Shown here one piece after another: positions 13,485 to 13,616 of a stretch of DNA of 13,616 bases. Position 1 is the stretch's first letter, and each line of letters starts with the position of its first letter. The notes under the pieces were generated by a model, which searched no databases, was not told the origin of the DNA, and saw nothing but the letters and a program-made list of their open reading frames with translations. The translations under genes were made by a program, and so were the position numbers. The stretch is from an uncultured Gemmatimonadota bacterium (lineage in GTDB: Bacteria; Gemmatimonadota; Gemmatimonadetes; Gemmatimonadales; GWC2-71-9), in NCBI GenBank assembly GCA_946480845.1, contig CAMLLJ010000055.1:1-13616 (forward strand), written 5' to 3'.

Positions 13485-13616
13485 TGACGCGGGCCATGTC
13501 GCGCTCGACGGTGCGGGTCGCCAGCATCACGATGGCCCCGCCGGCGATCGCGACGGCCGGCAGGATGAGCACGGCGCGGTCGAGGCCGAACCGGTCGCTG
13601 AGCGCGCCCACGAGCG
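13477..13616 (-). CDS. MFS transporter, C-terminal end (partial)
   Basis: On the minus strand an open frame enters at the window edge and ends with TGA at 13477-13479. The 45 visible residues read LVGALSDRFGLDRAVLILPA, then a hydrophobic helix (VAIAGGAIVMLAT) and a polar tail TRTVERDMARVTA. The G(A)LSDRFG segment matches the cytoplasmic loop motif of major facilitator superfamily transporters, here before the last two helices or so, and the charged tail is a typical MFS C-terminus. Substrate and start are outside the window. It converges on the YceI gene with a three-base gap. Confidence 0.65.
   Translation of the reverse strand, partial: LVGALSDRFGLDRAVLILPAVAIAGGAIVMLATRTVERDMARVTA

Overview
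The window is very GC-rich, densely coding DNA from a bacterium with two membranes or a lipoprotein-rich envelope. It carries lipoprotein and Sec signal peptides, a murein L,D-transpeptidase, a stand-alone LigD-type phosphoesterase, Ig-repeat and LVIVD-propeller secreted proteins, and a leishmanolysin-type metallopeptidase. This mix is most reminiscent of Gemmatimonadota. That assignment is inference from gene content and style; no rRNA or other phylogenetic marker is present. I see no tRNA, rRNA, CRISPR array, insertion sequence, integrase or phage gene.

Layout. (1) 1-1349, plus strand: the 3' part of a LigD 3'-phosphoesterase-domain gene preceded by an AKS tandem repeat, then a site-2-protease-family membrane protein that starts inside its stop codon. 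(2) 1400-2584, minus strand: a YncE-type beta-propeller lipoprotein, convergent with the protease gene. (3) 2654-10958, plus strand: a long run of seven closely packed or overlapping genes. They encode a secreted Ig-like/LVIVD propeller protein, a 1002-residue lipoprotein with Ig repeats ending in a zinc metallopeptidase, an ABC exporter half-transporter, an SRPBCC-fold protein, a DUF2214 membrane protein and two small proteins of unknown function. The first two genes diverge from and precede the rest as an envelope or extracellular unit, and the exporter sits directly behind them. (4) 11064-12273: a periplasmic L,D-transpeptidase and an NTF2-like lipoprotein, each with a good ribosome binding site. 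(5) 12324-13473: a MarR-family regulator and a YceI-family lipid-binding protein, each with its own sigma-70-like promoter carrying the same MarR-type palindrome. (6) 13477-13616, minus strand: the C-terminal end of an MFS transporter, convergent with yceI and cut by the window edge.

The clearest regulatory story is the MarR/YceI unit. The motif TATCTYAGTANTGAG overlaps the -10 element of the marR promoter, and two tandem 15-bp copies cover the spacer, -10 element and start region of the yceI promoter, which predicts autorepression and repression of yceI by one repressor. The clearest structural story is the giant Ig-repeat metallopeptidase, whose six regular repeats of about 100 residues alternate between two types and so form a double-domain super-repeat. 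Three GC-rich hairpins overlap stop codons at gene ends. Apart from these, intergenic gaps are short, the longest being about 105 bp.
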